Shown in pieces: positions 45,893-56,838 of a stretch of 64,000 bases of DNA. The stretch's first letter is position 1. Each line of letters starts with the position of its first letter. The stretch is from Scleromitrula shiraiana (lineage: Eukaryota; Ascomycota; Leotiomycetes; Helotiales; Sclerotiniaceae): positions 434,001-498,000 of the forward strand of contig JABELC010000006.1 in assembly GCA_028455995.1 (NCBI GenBank), read 5' to 3'. Made by a program: the position numbers and the translations under genes. The notes beneath the pieces were generated by a model, which searched no databases, was not told the DNA's origin, and was given only the letters and a program-made list of their open reading frames with translations.

Positions 45893-48164
45893 TTAAAAAC
45901 TTGATCGGGGAATTTACAATTGGCATGCCGGCTGTGCTGACTAGTATAAAGATTAGTTCTTCCAATGCGCGGAAAGAAAAATTTGACTTGGGAACTTGGG
46001 AATGACATCCACTGCATCTGATTGGGGATTTCGAAGATGATGGTTAGATATTGGTAGAATAGTCCTGGGGATCTGATCATATAGTCCTCACTATTGTACC
46101 AAGTAGTATGGTTCAATGTTTCTCGGAAGTAGCTAACCTCTCTTTGGATATTTCTCCTTGATAATGGATGAGCGATGATGTACTTGAATTTGCTTGTATT
46201 GATATCTTTTGATTTGTCCAATACTATTAATGGTATGGTAAGTTTGAGAAACTTAAAAAGAACATCGTGGGAAAAACATGGTGAAAATTGGCGAGTGGTG
46301 TCAATGGGGTAGTGGTTGCCGGTGGGGTTCCAGATTCATGATGTTTTAACAGTTGAATTGAATGCTATACCACTTCAAGGCTTGTACTGTGCTAACTATT
46401 ATCGATATAGTAGACGCGGTTCATCTAGTGTCTTCACTTGAAGACTTCTTGGAATATGAAACCATCAAGTAATACATCTTAGTAGTGCTTCTATAGAATC
46501 TCTCAATAACTGAAAGTTTTGTTGCATTTCGCACACTAACCCATTCTTGGATCATATTCATCAATTTGGTAGGAAGAGAGAATTTGGGGATTGGTCTAGG
46601 ACACTTGATCCATATATATCAATCAATCGATACAGTTTCAATATTGTGACTGACTGACTGGAGTTTCTGTGCACAGGAGGAATTCACTCACTTACTCACT
46701 CACTTGCCCATCTTCAAGGAGAAATCTATCAAGCGAACAAGGGATGTAAAGTTGAACACAGATATGACCCAGGAAAGAAATGAAAATTAACCATGTCTAT
46801 CGGAAACTTGCAAAAAAGCTTCCGGTTACAGTGAACAAGTTCGTTCGTACGCTTTCGGAAATTTGTAAAAATTGATGAGACCTGCCTAGATAACTCAAAG
46901 TTCATTTCCCTCACCATGAGATGAATGGATGCCAATAACAGACGGGAAGATATTCGCCCACCCCACCCACAGTTTGATTGAATCCTTCCATCTATCTATC
47001 CAAGTGTGTTTCAACCGACGAGAAAGAAAGCAGTGATGAACAAACATATAAAGGAGAAAGTAACCCGAAGCGGGCTGGAGATGAAAAGTTCCCTAATCCA
47101 GCGAATCTTGAAGGCACCGCCAAATTGCGGTAAGGCGGCCCAACCTTCACCGTTGTTGACTTGATGGGCTTGTAAGATGCTAGGCTTTCTGGGTTCTTGG
47201 AGGTCTTGAAGATCTAGAAGGTATAATCATATCACAGACAGTGCGGTGCGGCTGGAAAATTATCAATCATGCGATGGGAATTGCCGGTCTCAGATTATCT
47301 TGGTTTAGGAATGTGAAGAAAAGAAGCTAGGCGACAAGTTAAAAGAAGAACAAGTAAAGGAAGTCATGAATGAATGGACGGATGGTCACCATGTGATATT
47401 TTCAATGTGACACTTTTCATTCATCTATATCCTATTTGGGGAATGAATGGAATGAACTGTGTCACTAGATCACTAGATATCTTTTTGATATACACATATG
47501 AAGCGGGATACAAGGGAAATAGCAGCGTTGATCCTTGAGATGTTGCAGATATTATATTTTGGCATTTTCATTTCAATCCTCATCCCATCCCATCCCTATA
47601 AATGGATGTACTCCGTAGAGCATGTGAGAAGGGGTTAAGATTGTGGGGCTAGGAGCTGAAGCTGTCAATCCGTTTGAGCAACGTGGTGATGGCTTCTCTC
47701 GTCATACCATACCATACATAGTTTCTTGTACAACGTCGTGCGGTTGTGCAACATTTTAAATCTCAGAACCAGACAGAAAAACTTGAATATGATAGGGGGA
47801 ATCGGCTGATCTTGATCTTGATTTTGAAGCTTGCGAAACAAAAAAAAATCAAAAACAACTTCTTTTGCTTGGTCAATTGTACAATATGTTAAACCAACCC
47901 AGTCCATACATATCAACAACAATGTTCAATCTCCCAATGGAGGTACGAAAGTACCAAGGTAGTTTAACCCCGTGAATAGAATAGAATGCTGACTGGAAAT
48001 TTCCCGGTGTGTCATTGTCCCATCGTTCATCTAATGTGCGGTGCGTGCGGGTAAATTCAAGGCGTAAGTAGGGTAGGTAGGCAGGTCAAGGGAGGGGAAC
48101 GCCACATATATCAACATCGTAGTTTTGGAATGTCAAGTCAAGAATTTCCGTTGCATTTTTTAAT

Positions 48165-48186
48165 GGGGGGCAGGGAGGGGGGGGGG
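48165..48186 (+). other. G-tract, quadruplex candidate
   Basis: Runs of six, three and ten G in 22 bases, separated by CA and A. Enough G for four stacked G3 tracts with short loops. Confidence 0.5.
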
Positions 48187-49805
48187 CAAAGGAAAGAAAC
48201 TTACTTGCCTGCTGAAACATATCGTTGCACATACAGGCCAGGGAAAATAGGGAAAAAACAACCTTGAATATATCGAAATTGGATCTGAATCAAGGTCTCT
48301 GTGTCCGAAGGGTCATGTTCCAGTGCAGTAGAGACGAGACTAGAGCTACTGTAATGTACACATGGATAACTAATAGACAGTTCACACCGCTATATTGATA
48401 TTCTAGATTCTTGATATTGATATTGATATTGATATTGCTTTTTGAATGATACCTTTATTTTTCGCCTTGCAACTCGAAAGGTTTCTTGGCAAGATGTATT
48501 TGACTTATTATTAGTAGAGTACATACATAGTACATACATAGTACATAGTATGTACTTTTTCATCTGTTCATACGGTATGCATGAGGCTCCCGAATGTCAC
48601 TAACCGGGGTCGATTGGATATACTAGGTATTCATGTAAGTCTTCGGAGCTCAAAGAAGTAAAATAAATAAGTATTTTTTTTAAAAAAAGAAGTAAGCAAA
48701 TATATTTTTTCTCGTTTTATCATCATCGGTTCAATCATGGATACGGTGATGACTGAAAAGTATGTAAGTATATATTACATATTACATATTATTAGGAGGA
48801 AAATTCCGACGCTGTGATGTGGCACGCGGATGTTCTCCCCTTGTTACTTCTTTTTGAATGTCATCTCGATTTTCCTTCCAGAAGCTCCAGTACCGATATA
48901 CCCTTCGATGCACATTTTTGAATAGAGTACAGTACAGTGGTAACCGGGGAAAAGCCATTCAGCCATCAGCACGAGGAAAACGAGGACACACAAAAAAGAA
49001 TATGCCACACCCGTCGTGCTGGGAAAGGCTTGAAAGGGTAAGCGATGGTGGGTGGCCATCGAAATGCAGAGCATGCAGATATTTCCTGCAATGGAGCAGC
49101 CGGCATCCGAATATGTAATTCAGATGTAAGCTGAAAAATAGATAGGAAAATTGGAAAGCAAAAAGGTAGGTAGGAATTGAAGTGATTATTCATGTATGGT
49201 AATCATTCCTTCTCGTATCATCTTTGCTAAGATCTGAACGATTTCTTACTCTTGGTATCTTATATCTTATATCTTATTCGACAACATTATATACATTATA
49301 TGTGAATCATTAGTATGAATATTCGGTACCGTATACATATAAATTCGGAGACGGGATGACAAAAGGAACAGAACATCCTTAGATACGGGATATATAAAGT
49401 ACTATATAGTTGTATAGAATAAAGCCGATCGGTTTAGGGGAAACAATTTCGACATTACTGTTCTGTACCAATTTTCAAGCTCAATGGGATGCCCAGCCCA
49501 GCGTACCAAACACAGTTGAGGTGGAGTGATGGTAGGTAATACAAACAATACAGATACAGATACAGATGCGATGCCATGCCATGCCATGCCATGAGAATCA
49601 GGCTCCAGCATTTCTGGGATTTATCATTCATGGATCTATCCCGTCTGAGGGGAAAAGTCCCAAGGTAAAGGTCGTCAAGAAGAGGTTGCCAAGATCATCT
49701 CACTTCCAGCCGAAAAGCACATTGATGATACACATTGATGATATTCGGAACCTTTAAGCACATCGTTCAATTAGGAAGTAAACGCGAATTTATCAATGAC
49801 ATACG

Positions 49806-49815
49806 TACCTAGGTA
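49806..49815. other. TACCTAGGTA palindrome
   Basis: Perfect 10-bp palindrome located just before a G-rich tract. Confidence 0.6.
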
Positions 49816-49827
49816 AGGGAATAAAAA

Positions 49828-49863
49828 GGGGTGGGGGTGGGGGTATGGTAAGAAGGGGAGGGG
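49828..49863 (+). other. G-rich tract, quadruplex candidate
   Basis: Three G4-5 runs separated by single T, followed by two further G4 runs after an 11-base loop. Confidence 0.5.
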
Positions 49864-50046
49864 AAAGAGAATTATATATCAGGCAAGTGGGTGTGAGAGG
49901 AAACGTTTTGTATGGACAACAGATATTGAATTGGTTTGGTTTGGTTTGGATGGATTGAATGGAATTGTTACTCGATGGTTGTGTGAATGGATGGATTGAT
50001 TGATTGATTGATTGTAAAATTTGGACTTTGGAAGTTTGAGTTTGAT

Positions 50047-50180
50047 GAAGGGGGATATCTATGAAGGGGGATATCTATGAAGGGGGATATCTATGAAGGG
50101 GGATATCTATGAAGGGGGATATCTATGAAGGGGGATATCTATGAAGGGGGATATCTATGAAGGGGAATATCTATGAAGGG
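50047..50180. repeat. 16-bp minisatellite, eight copies
   Basis: Head-to-tail copies of GAAGGGGGATATCTAT, seven identical and an eighth with one G-to-A change, then a partial unit. Each copy contains the palindrome GATATC. A 16-bp period does not preserve reading frame, so it is not a coding repeat. Confidence 0.95.
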
Positions 50181-50216
50181 TAGGTTGTAAGTTGTAAGTT
50201 GTAGGTTATTGGGTTA

Positions 50217-50300
50217 TGATCGTGTTGTGTTGTATTGTGTCGTATTGTGTTTTATTGTGTGGTATTGTGTTTTATTATGTTGTATTGTGTTTTGTGATGT
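50217..50300. repeat. Imperfect (GTATTGTGTT)n repeat
   Basis: About seven degenerate copies of a 10-11 bp GTATTGTGTT unit just after the 16-bp minisatellite. Confidence 0.75.
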
Positions 50301-50795
50301 TGGATGATAGAAAACAGTAATTTTATAGGAGTAGATAGACGGATAATTTGATAACGAAATAGGCAGGCTGATCAATACTTCTTACGACTTAGTTTGAATC
50401 TGGGGATTTTGGGGATTTTGTAAGTTAGTAACGCGACGGACATTTGAGTAGGGATTACGGGTAATGTGTAGCGACGATCTCCAAAAAAAAATAACTCAAA
50501 GTGCGGTGCGGTTGTGGCCTTTTTGTACGTGAGAAAATAATGGGCTGGATCTGGAAGTTCTCCGTTGCTTTGAAATATACTTAATACTCTATCTTTTGAT
50601 AGATAGTAAGATAGTAGGACGTTGCATTCAAGATGCGGGTAGTATGAAGGTATCATTTTACTATAGTTCTATGTAGTTACACCTGCTTTTAGTTTGAATA
50701 TGATCGATGTGACAACCATTGCTTCTACAAGATCATACTAGATACCTAAATATACTTACCGACCTATTCCTCAGCTTTCTCCCGTATCTCTCCGT

Positions 50796-50838
50796 ATACC
50801 ATACCATACCATACCATACCATACCATACTATACCATA
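50796..50838. repeat. (ATACC)n microsatellite
   Basis: About seven copies of ATACC with one variant. Shorter copies of the same unit occur near 44215 and 54745. Confidence 0.85.
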
Positions 50839-51114
50839 TTGTAGTCATATGATGTTGTATTTTTTGATATTTTGATATTTGTTGGAAGTATGATGAACAA
50901 AACAGAATAGAATAAGAATTAGAAAAAAAAAAGGTCTAGAACATCTTATCAGATAATCCTTAATCCTTTAACTGGGAAAAATAACCGATTTAACCAATAA
51001 ATTAAGTGATCTGGTGCAAAAGCTAAGTTTGATTGGGGTTATTAGTCATGGATGCGTGTGAAGCAATACCAGTCAGTCAGTATAGTAATGAGATCTACGT
51101 ATAGAAATGAGTGT

Positions 51115-51151
51115 AATGATGATGAAGATGAAGATGAAGATGATAATGATA

Positions 51152-51197
<46 letters not shown>
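51115..51197. repeat. (GAT)n microsatellite
   Basis: About 27 triplets, mainly GAT with AAT and GAA variants at the left. The poly-Met ORF here is an artefact of the repeat. Confidence 0.9.
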
Positions 51198-51488
51198 GAT
51201 TTAAAATATGGTTCTTGAGTAGGTATTGGGATGTCGAGTACTTGGAAGGAGAATCTTTATTTCTCTCTCTATTTCTCTATTTACCTTTGAAGTTTGTTCG
51301 ACAAAAGAAAATAGTGAGCTGAAAATTGTATTTCAGGAACGATCTCCCAAGCTGGGATTATTAAAATGCTGCCTAATTATAGTAGCTAGAGATTCAGGTC
51401 ATCTGAGTACATGATATCATAAAACTTAAAAAGGACATTGAATTCATTGATTCATTAATGGACTTACCTTTTTATACTTCGTACTTTT

Positions 51489-51544
51489 ATTATAGCTGTT
51501 ATAGCTATTATAGATGTTATAGATGTTATAGATGTTATAGCTGT
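51489..51544. repeat. 9-bp repeat (TTATAGATG)n
   Basis: About six copies of TTATAGATG/TTATAGCTG. Confidence 0.85.
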
Positions 51545-53699
51545 ATATTATAATTGGAATGAGAATAGGTAGAGAAGAATAGTATACTATACCAAGCTGG
51601 AGCTGGAGAGGGGGGTCTAACAACATAAAAATTCAACCTAACCAAATCAAATCCTACTTATGAATAAGCAAGACGCTAAACAAGGATTGTTGCTAATGGA
51701 TGGTCCCCGAAGCTTAAAGACGCCAATCAATCAATTAATTATTATAATCAATTAATTAATTAATTAATTAATTAATCAATCAATCAATCAACTAAAACCA
51801 AAATCCCCTAGGTTGATTAAACCCACGCTTTGGCTTTTTTTAATCCACAAGTCATATCCATATTTCATGTTTCTGAGATCTTAACTTTCCAAGAGAAAAG
51901 AACACTTCTGCTGCAAACTACTGTATGAATAGGTATACGACAGCATACTTCATTCATATCACCTAGGTAATGGTCTGGGTAAGATCCGTGAATAGTACAA
52001 AAAGTACCTGGCTATAATATGACTAGTACGTACTATCCATGCCATCTATATCATATGCATATGTTCCGGAAAACCATGAAAAATCTTTTGACACTTTCCA
52101 AGATTGTCTTACTATAGCAACTAGATATTTGATATTTGTGTTTTGGTACTACTGCTACTACTACTACTACGCAAGTCAGTACAGTACTATGAAAGGAAAA
52201 TATCAAAATATCAAAATATCAAAAAAAAAAAAACAAAAAAAAAACGTACTACATACAATACTTGTACATACGAAGAATATGATAGAACCAAGCAATTAGA
52301 TTTGTTCCGAGTGGCAAGGATTGATGCATCGATTGCTGACCTCCCCAACCCACCCCCCCTCGACTTCTGGCCCTTGTCATGTAACCATTCATCATTTTTC
52401 TGAAAGAGCTGCAGTGCAGTCTGCAAGTTCTTCTCGAGTCCGATAGCCTTTTCCTCATTCTCCGAGCAAGCCCTTGGTGTACGAAAGTATAACATCTGTA
52501 CAACGTTAAGGGTCTAAAGGAGATAATGTACCTGTCTTATGTATCTAACATCTAACATCTACCATCTACCATCTACCATCTGCCTATCAAGTAGGTACCC
52601 GAGAAAACTTCCCTCGGGTGTTGGTATAATTAATATACGATTTATTTTTGGTGTTGGTTTCGGGATAAAATGATTAAGGAAATGTCAAGATCTTGAGATC
52701 TAAAGCAAGTTATCAAAAAAGGGTTTTTTTTGATATACTTATTAAACCTAGTAACTCAAGTCGATGAGGCTTTTTTCTTTTTTTGGCTGAACTCATAATT
52801 CGGGTGGGTAGGGTTGGAGGGCCAAGGAAAGAAAAGAAAAGAAAAGAATAAGAAAAGAAAAAAAATCTATGTGATGGATGGTGTAAACAGGTCTAGACAT
52901 TCGCATAGACCGAATAGCAAAATGCAATAATTCAATCTTCATCCTTGTAGCAACTCAACACGCCATGCCTCATGGCCGCAGTACATCGCATTAGTTACGA
53001 AGATCCTTGAACAGTATAGTAAAAATCTGGTCATACTTCCGTATACAAAAAAACATGGAGAAAGGAAAGAAAATGATACTCATTTCAATTAGTATTTATA
53101 ATAACTTCGAGGTGTACAGAAGTATTATCCCTGATCTTGATCTTGATCTTGATCTTTGATCTTCACCTATTGACCTATTCACCTACCTAGATACGGAAGT
53201 ATGTATTAACTAACACCATAGAAAAGTAAAAAGTAAATTGAATGTAACCTCACGCGCTGCGTTTACTTTATTAGAATCAGTCATTACTACATCTAGTAAA
53301 CGGTGAAGGAAATTCAATGAAACTAGAAGAATAAAATATGAAATAATAATAATAATAATAATCATATAAATACAAATACAAATATCAATATAAATATTAA
53401 TATAATTTTACAAGTATATCTTCCAAGATTTATATCTCGTACTTTCGTATACCGTGATACAAGCAAGACTAATCTTACTCAGATACTAATGTACTTCTCT
53501 TTAAATCCATCTAATACCTACATAGTAATCTACCTACTATACTGTAGTAGCATCATTGGTATGGTATTGGTACTCTAACGTACTATTTGAAGAACTTACA
53601 CAGATAGATGTAAGTATGTAAGTAAGCACTTTAAATTTAATTCAACAGCTCAAAATCATTTCTGGTCCTAAATGTGCAAATCCCAAATTTAAGAGAACA

Positions 53700-53731
53700 G
53701 ACGAGACGAGACGAGACGAGACGAGACGAGA
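53700..53731. repeat. (GACGA)n microsatellite
   Basis: About six copies of GACGA. Confidence 0.85.
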
Positions 53732-54142
53732 ACCCAAATCCCATTCCCTTCCTTCCCCTTTCCCTTTCCCTTCCCACCTTCCATCCCACCTAGATATATA
53801 TGCGCATACATATATCGTGATGCACCTCCTATCCTATTAAATCAAATTCAACTTAAATATATGAAAACCCTACCCTAAAGTTTCTCATTCATTCTTTGCT
53901 TTCAACTTGCATTTTCACCGCAACTGTATCTTTTGATCTTCCTTCCACCCATCCGAAGCAATAGAGTGAGAGAAAGGAGAGGAAACGAGAGAAAAAAAGG
54001 GACCCTGTCGGAAATATCGAAATATTGAAAGGTCATCTAATTCTACCAGCATCACCAACCGAATGGGGACTAAACCTTGAGAATAAATCTTTCCATCTCC
54101 GGTATATCGTTTCGTTCCTTCGCCCAGATTCGGATTATAATA

Positions 54143-54171
54143 GATCTATCTATCTATCTATCTATCTATCT
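54143..54171. repeat. (CTAT)n microsatellite
   Basis: About seven copies of CTAT. Confidence 0.85.
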
Positions 54172-54837
54172 ACATCTACCTACATAGCATCTATCTATCC
54201 TCAAACTCGGTCTTCCCCTCATTTGCATTTATATTGATGCGCTTATAAGACAAGTTCACTATCATCGGTACTATTATTATTATTATTATTATTGTTATTG
54301 TTGTTATTATTGTTATTATCACTATCACTATCACTATCATTATTACGATTACTATTCCTATCAGTTAGTAATCGTTAGTAATTGTATCGTTAGTAATAGA
54401 TCTTTCTTCCCACTTTTTCTTCTTAGGAGATAGACTACAGACAGACTACCGGTACAAGTCTACAACGGACTGTCTACAACGGACTACGCACTACGCACAA
54501 CGGACTACGCACTACTTGGGACATAAATCCAAATAACTATAAAATTTGGACGACTTGAATCTTAATATATAAATCCCGGATCCTTGGAAGATCATTTTAG
54601 ATCGCTCTCGGTCCAATCGTCGCTCCGTTCATACACATGGCTTAATGGGAAAAAGCCCCCAACCTTTTTTTTCTCCTCTTTCCATTAGCCTTACACCTAG
54701 GTACTAGGTTATAATCTTAGTTCTATCGCTCATTCAACCCACACCATACCATACCATTACCCCCCCCCTTCCCTCCTCCTCCCAAGAGTACCAACCTACC
54801 AACCTTCATCTATATCTCAAATACGATCTTATATACC

Positions 54838-54955
54838 TACATACATATATACATACATACATACATACAATACATCCACATACATACATACATACATCAT
54901 ACATACATACATACCTCCACATACATACACATCCACATACACATACACATACATT
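54838..54955. repeat. (CATA)n microsatellite
   Basis: Long, interrupted CATA array with CCACATA interruptions. Confidence 0.85.
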
Positions 54956-55511
54956 ATATACCCCTCCCCATCCATTCTTTTCTCCAAACGTACGCTACGC
55001 TTTCAACTGGGATTTCAACGCCACACTTTAAACTTAGATTCTTAAAAAAGTACACAGACCAAGCTTACATACATATATACAAATATATCATATATATATA
55101 TCACCATACGCCTCCCCCGACCGCCATCCAGGTGATCGACAACTCCACATTCTCCATCTCCAACTTCAAAGTAGGACTTTCTAAACTCACCATAACCGTT
55201 ATCTTCATTCTCATTACCATTGTCATCTCTTCCCCCCCCCCCAAAGGTTCAGATACATCCATCAATATATTATATATCAGACAAGTTGAATAATTCTAAT
55301 ATTATATCATCTAAATCTTTGAGTTGAAAGTTATCATCAAGTATAATCAACCGAAATTTCCCACATTCTCTCCACATATCACTCTACTCTTCCTTCTTTT
55401 TCAACCAAAACAACAAACAAATTTTATTTTCTTTCTTTTGATCCCGAGAAACAACCATCAGATAAAAATAAAAGTTCGGCGCCGTGGACTTCACAAATTG
55501 TGTAATATTCT

Positions 55512-56838
55512 ATGATGGAAACCGCGCAGAGCTTCGCAGCTCGAAGGCCTGCAACCTCCAATCTTCCAACGTTCCAGCTACCCCCACCTGATCTTGGAAT
55601 GCACAAATATCAACAATCAGGATACGCACCGACAAGCATATCTCAGCCAGCTCCAACAGTAACCAGTCATGTTTTAACCCCTCCACCGGGGGTTCCACAT
55701 GATCTAAGTCCATTAGCATCGAGTGTCAACAGTGGTAGTTCGGGAAGTTCAACAGGAGGTTTTCAACAAGGTTTCTGGCCAACTCCTCAATCAACAAACA
55801 ATTTTACTTTTTCTTCAGCCCCACCGATGCCTAATTCATTTGCTCCGCAACAAAATTATATGAGCCGTCCAATGTATTCATCAATGAATTATCCAAATAG
55901 AAATCCAAACTCGCCCACGACAAGTGAAGGATTGCCAGCCCCTCCATTCGAAAGTCTTCCACCTTTCGCAACATCTATGCCAATGTCTGGATCGGGTGGA
56001 CAACAAAACTTACCTACACTTGCTCCTCAGGGTCAGCAACAAATTAACCATAGCGGACTTATGAATATGCAACAATCCACTACACAATCTCCACAACAAG
56101 GATCCGTTCATGCGCCAGATAACTATGGAGGACGAGCCCCTCCAACGCCCACTTACTATCCACCTTCTTCAACTCCTCAACAACCTAATTTTCCCACTTA
56201 CGCGCAACAATCTCCCACTCAACAATCACCAAATACTTCATCTGCACCTTCGAATCGGATATCTCCAACTGGCGCACAACATCTTTCGATGGGCGGACCT
56301 CATGGATTTCAACCGCGGCCATTTTCATATAACCTACCTACATTAACAGCACCAATCATGTCTAATGTGCACCAGCCAGGGAACCAAATGACTTTATTGG
56401 GAGGAATGCATTCACCTTATGGGCAACATCCACTCGGCGGACCGATCTATGGACATCACGCACAACAGCAACAACAGCATCTTGATCGACCTTTCAGGTG
56501 TGATGTGTGTCCTCAATCTTTCAATCGGAACCATGATCTGAAACGGCATAAGCGCATCCATCTAGCGGTTAAGCCGTTCCCTTGCGGCCATTGCGAGAAG
56601 AGTTTCTCAAGAAAAGACGCCTTAAAGGTTCGTTTGCACGAGATCAACCCACTGTATATATCCGTTCCAAACTAATTTTTAAATACAGAGGCATATACTC
56701 GTCAAAGGTTGTGGTAAAAACTCAACCACCGGATCCAATCAGAACGCTGATTCACAATCACCTGTTGATAAATCCGAAGTGATGAGTGACGAGAATGATG
56801 AGAATCCGGAGATTCAGTTGAAAAAGGAAATGTCGTAA
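55512..56838 (+). CDS. C2H2/C2HC zinc-finger transcription factor
   Basis: Two exons: 55512-56627 and 56689-56838, with a 61-nt intron; 421 aa. Residues 1 to about 325 are low-complexity, rich in Pro, Gln, Ser, Asn and Gly, as in activation domains. Finger 1 (about 328-350) is FRCDVCPQSFNRNHDLKRHKRIH, a standard C2H2 finger given here only in outline by its C, C, H, H. Finger 2 is FPCGHCEKSFSRKDALK|RHILVKGC, whose last ligand is Cys. The pair recalls the last two fingers of yeast Swi5/Ace2, and C2HC end fingers also occur in NsdC-type regulators; I do not name an ortholog. The intron splits finger 2 just before its last two ligands. The tail is acidic (MSDENDENPEIQLKKEMS). Two adjacent ATGs begin the ORF. 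Confidence 0.88.

Larger units (their letters stand above)
42729..55511. other. 12.8-kb gene desert with dense tandem repeats
   Basis: Between fumarase and the zinc-finger gene I find no ORF with a recognisable domain on either strand. The sequence is AT-rich and full of short tandem repeats (listed separately), G-runs, CCTAGG palindromes and GTGCGGTGCG copies. A 42-codon ORF at 47035 (MNKHIKEKVTRSGLEMKSSL...) and ORFs at 48858-49118 and 50372-50656 exist but show no coding signs beyond openness. Such a long gap upstream of a transcription factor gene could be its regulatory region, could carry long non-coding RNA genes, or could be decayed repeat DNA. Confidence 0.6.
53870..55511 (+). promoter_or_regulatory. 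Likely long 5' leader and promoter of the zinc-finger gene
   Basis: The plus strand is depleted of G and rich in C, T and A over most of these 1.6 kb, a pattern fungal promoters and long leaders show on the coding strand. It includes (CTAT)n, (TTA)n and (CATA)n repeats. Upstream ATGs are present (for example 54025, giving a 70-codon ORF), so translation of the main ORF may be restrained. The transcription start is not known. Confidence 0.4.

Noticed and set aside
47035..47163. 42-codon ORF (MNKHIKEKVTRSGL...)
   Set aside because: Readable but too short, with no leader or conservation evidence; noted only in the desert description.
48858..49118. 86-aa basic ORF in the gene desert
   Set aside because: Open but without domain, leader or codon bias; overlapped by equally long ORFs on the other strand.
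51107..51322. 71-aa ORF with poly-Met
   Set aside because: Product of the (GAT)n repeat read as ATG codons.
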